The translations under genes were made by a program, and so were the position numbers. The notes below the pieces were generated by a model that was given only the letters and a program-made list of their open reading frames with translations, searched no databases and was not told where the DNA came from. From Candidatus Dechloromonas phosphorivorans (GTDB taxonomy: Bacteria; Pseudomonadota; Gammaproteobacteria; Burkholderiales; Rhodocyclaceae), in the NCBI GenBank assembly GCA_016721185.1, contig JADKIP010000014.1, positions 372,001 to 436,000 on the forward strand: a stretch of DNA of 64,000 nucleotides. Reading direction: 5' to 3'. How positions within the stretch are numbered: the first letter of the stretch is position 1; every line of letters starts with the position of its first letter. Shown piece after piece: positions 60,955 to 64,000 of the stretch.

Positions 60955-63900
60955 ATGCATAAAATGCTCACCATCGACGGCAACGAAGCCGTCGCCCACG
61001 TGGCCTTCCGCGTGTCCGAAGTGATCGCGATTTACCCGATCACCCCATCGTCCGGCATGGGCGAGCTGTCCGATGAATGGGCAGCGCAGGGTAAGCCCAA
61101 TATCTGGGGTACGGTGCCCAAAGTCGTCGAACTGCAATCCGAAGGTGGTGCCGCAGGCACGGTGCATGGCGCTGCACGCCGGGGCGCTGGCGACGACCTT
61201 TACGGCGTCGCAGGGTTTGCTGCTGATGATTCCCAATATGTACAAGATTGCCGGCGAATTGACCCCGGCGGTCTTCCACGTCGCCGCCCGCGCCATTGCG
61301 ACGCATGCGCTGTCGATCTTCGGCGATCACTCCGATGTAATGTCCACGCGTGGCACCGGCTTTGCGCTGCTCTCCTCCAACTCGGTACAGGAAGCGCACG
61401 ACATGGCGGCCATTGCCACCGCCGCGACGCTGGCCGGTCGCTTGCCGGTACTGCATTTCTTCGATGGTTTCCGCACCTCGCACGAAGTCGCCAAGATCAT
61501 TTCGATTGACGACCAGGTGCTGCAAAAAGTGCTGCCCCAGGAACTGATCGGCGCCCACCGCAGCCGTGCTTTGTCGCCGGAACATCCGGTGCTGCGCGGC
61601 ACTTCGCAGAATCCGGATGTCTTCCAGGCGCGTGAAGCGCAGAACGGCTGGTTCGACGCCTTCCCGGAAATCGTCCAGCAGAATATGGACAAGTTCGCCA
61701 AGCTGACCGGGCGCCAGTACAAACTGTTCGATTACGTTGGCGCGCCGGATGCCGAGCGCGTCATCATCCTGATGGGTTCCGGGGCCGAAACGGTGCAGGA
61801 AACGGTAGAGCATATGAACCGGCAGGGCGAGAAGGTCGGCGTGCTCAAGGTTCGCCTGTTCCGCCCGTGGGCGCCGGCGGCTTTGCTGGCGGCCTTGCCG
61901 ACAACGACCAAGGCGATTGCCGTGCTCGACCGTTGCAAGGAGCCGGGCGCCGATGGCGAGCCCTTGTTCAAGGATGTGCTGGTGACGCTGGCCGAGGATT
62001 TCACTGGCGATACACCGCGCTTTGCGACGATGCCGAAAGTGATCGGCGGCCGTTACGGGCTGGGTTCCAAGGAATTCAATCCGGCAATGATTTTTAGCGT
62101 TTTTTCGACGTTGACCGCAGCATTCAAGAAAACCTCTGACGGGACAGCAAAGCCGAAACGCTGCTTCACAGTGGGCATCAACGACGATCTGACCGGCCTG
62201 TCGCTGCCCTACGACGCCGCTTTCCGAACCGATGCGGCGCACGACACTTTCGCTGCCGTCTTCTATGGTCTCGGCTCCGATGGCACGGTGTCGGCCAACA
62301 AGAATTCGATCAAGATCATCGGCGACGAGACCGATCTTTTCGTGCAGGGCTATTTCGTTTACGACTCGAAGAAATCGGGGGCGATGACCGTTTCGCATCT
62401 GCGTTTTGGGCCGAAGCCGATCCGCTCGGCTTACCTGACGGGCGAGGGCGACGCCAAGTTCATCGCCTGCCACCAGCCGTTGTTCCTCGAAACTCACGAC
62501 CTGCTGGTGCACGCCGCGCCGGGCGCGGTTTTTCTGCTCAATACCCACCTTTCGCCTGAGTTGGTGTGGGCCGCTTTGCCGCCGGCCATGCAGCGCCGGA
62601 TGGTGGAAAAGATCGTTTTGCCGTCATCGACGCCTATCAGGTCGCCCTCGAATCCGACATGGGGCGACGGATCACGGTAATGCAGGCCTGTTTCTTCGCC
62701 ATTTCCGGCATCCTGCCGGCGGACGATGCGATTGCCGCGATCAAGCATGCCGTGGAAAAAACTTATGGTCGCAAGGGTCGGCGCATCGCCGAACTGAATT
62801 ACCGCGCCATCGATAAAACGCTGGCTTGCCTGCATAAAGTGGTGATGCCGGAGACTGCTTCCAATGAGATTATTATTCAGCCGATTACCTCCCCACAGGT
62901 CACCGACTTTGTCCGCAAGTTGACCCTGCCGATGATCGCCGGCAAGGGCGATACGCTGCCGGTTTCGCTGTTTCCGGCCGATGGTTCGTGGCCGCTCGGC
63001 ACCGCCAAATATGAAAAACGCAACCTGGCCTTGCAGATTCCGGTGCTCGAAACCGACCTGTGCACGCAATGCGGTAAGTGCGTTTTTGTTTGCCCGCATT
63101 CGGCCATCCGCGCCAAGATCTTCCCGGCTGAACTGGCCGAAAATGCGCCGCCGACCTTCAAGCATGTGCCGCCGCGCAGCAAGGATTACCCGGCCGGCTG
63201 GCACATGAGCTATCAGGTGGCACCGGAGGATTGCACCGGCTGCACGCTGTGCGTCGAGGTCTGCCCGATTCGCGACAAAACCAATGTCTCGCGCAAGGCG
63301 CTGAACATGGCCGAGCAGCCGCCACTAAGGGCGCAGGAAGCGGAGAATTGGGCGTTCTTCACCAAGCTACCGGACTACAACCGCAGCGTCGTCAAGCGCA
63401 CGACGATTCCCGGTTCGATGTTGCTGCAGCCACTTTTCGAGTTCTCCGGCGCCTGTGTCGGCTGCGGTGAAACGCCTTATATCAAACTGGCGACGCAGTT
63501 GTTCGGCGACCGCATGATGGTGGCCAATGCCACCGGCTGTTCCTCGATCTATGGTGGCAATCTGCCGACCACGCCGTACACGACCAACGCTGAGGGCAGG
63601 GGGCCGGCCTGGAATAATTCGCTGTTCGAGGACAACGCCGAATTCGGCCTCGGCATGCGTCTGGCTACCGACAAACTGGCCGATGCCGCCCGCACGCAAT
63701 TGCATGCGATGGCGCTGGAAGTCGGTGACGATCTGATCGAATCCCTGCTCAACGCCGACCAGCGTAGTGAAGCCGGTATTCACGAACAGCGCGAGCGGGT
63801 AGCGATTCTGCTCGCCAAGCTGGCGCACATCGCGACGCCACAGGCCGAACAACTCGCAGCAATTGCCGAATACCTGATTCGGCGCAGCGTGTGGATTATC

Positions 63901-64000
63901 GGCGGCGACGGCTGGGCTTACGACATCGGCTTCGGCGGTCTCGACCACGTATTGTCTTCCGGTGAGGACGTCAATATTCTGGTGCTTGATACCGAGGTTT
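60955..64000 (+). CDS. nifJ: Pyruvate:ferredoxin (flavodoxin) oxidoreductase, NifJ type (5' part; two frameshifts)
   Basis: Starts MHKMLTIDGNEAVAHVAFRV with the pyruvate-site YPITPSSGMGELSDEW and continues past the window end. Single-base breaks near 61165 (VHGA|LHAGALATTFTASQGLLLM) and 62615 are spanned by conserved protein on both sides and are taken as errors. Domain III/IV features include FGDHSDVMSTRGTGFALLSS and FTVGINDDLTGLSL. Two 4Fe-4S motifs, CTQCGKCVFVCP near 63061 and CTGCTLCVEVCP near 63230, and the TPP domain (CVGCGETPYIKLATQLFGDR, ATGCSSIYGGNLPTTPYTTN) follow. It converts pyruvate to acetyl-CoA and CO2, reducing ferredoxin or flavodoxin, in anaerobic or nitrogen-fixing cells. 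Confidence 0.93.
62090..62125 (-). repeat. Dispersed GGTCRAC/A-tract element, inside nifJ
   Basis: Minus strand TTGAATGCTGCGGTCAACG then TCGAAAAAACGCTAAAAATC. Read on the coding strand it gives MIFSVFSTLTAAFKK, apparently an insertion relative to the usual PFOR linker before FTVGI. Confidence 0.5.

Noticed and set aside
60955..64000. nifJ as a true pseudogene
   Set aside because: Only two single-base shifts occur in more than 1,000 conserved codons, in a contig with many similar shifts, so sequence error is more likely.
1..64000. tRNA, rRNA or riboswitch genes
   Set aside because: The larger intergenic gaps were read for clover-leaf or known leader motifs and none was recognised; a covariance-model scan would be needed to exclude small RNAs.

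Overview
The window reads as chromosomal DNA from a betaproteobacterium, most likely a Rhodocyclales relative (Dechloromonas / Azonexus / Accumulibacter-like). This rests on protein similarity remembered by eye (CbpA/CbpM, LysS, RF2, MnmC, ZapE, NifJ-type PFOR, NdvB-like glucan synthase) and on the GC-rich, NNC/NNG-biased codon use; no database search was possible. No rRNA, tRNA or CRISPR array was seen.

Layout. 0-3.3 kb: a PAS sensor running off the left edge, OsmC, a decayed CHRD gene, a frameshifted SRPBCC/membrane protein, an FMN reductase and a HiPIP-like electron carrier. 3.3-8.3 kb: cbpA-cbpM, then phosphoketolase-transaldolase. 8.3-29.4 kb: a long run of small envelope, stress and c-di-GMP genes. 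It holds a transglutaminase-like protein, AsmA, a 24-residue membrane peptide, three GGDEF proteins, a PssA-like enzyme, Spy, a CorC/HlyC-type protein, alternative oxidase, CsbD, a PRC barrel, three BON proteins, a phospholipase-D/cardiolipin synthase, a lone CheB methylesterase domain, VIT1, DUF1328, DUF3309 and an encapsulated-ferritin-like protein with no shell gene. 29.6-38.5 kb: one 2,969-codon cyclic beta-glucan synthase with a TTG start. 39.4-47.5 kb: an esterase, a LysR/MFS/tautomerase cassette flanked by a duplicated yaeQ 5' end, yaeQ, an RlhA-like U32 protein and a methyltransferase. 47.7-64 kb: housekeeping genes (zapE, metY, mnmC, lysS, prfB), an IS4-type element with a perfect 10-bp target duplication, and the start of a PFOR gene that leaves the window.

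Four repeat systems overlie the genes. (1) An approximately 35-bp element, GCTGCGGTCRACC followed by phased A-runs, occurs about 13 times in both orientations, also inside conserved genes. (2) Modules of about 270-330 bp around 22 kb and 39 kb form inverted pairs with a conserved hairpin whose stem changes by compensating substitutions. (3) REP-like palindromes occur, one of them the IS target. (4) A near-palindrome close to TGTGCGCTGGCGCACAGA recurs in the noncoding DNA next to the stress genes and may be a shared operator.

At least a dozen single-base frameshifts break otherwise well-conserved genes, including prfB and nifJ, and several are in homopolymers. Most are probably consensus errors of a long-read or draft assembly rather than real decay. 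Broken genes are therefore annotated across the shift.
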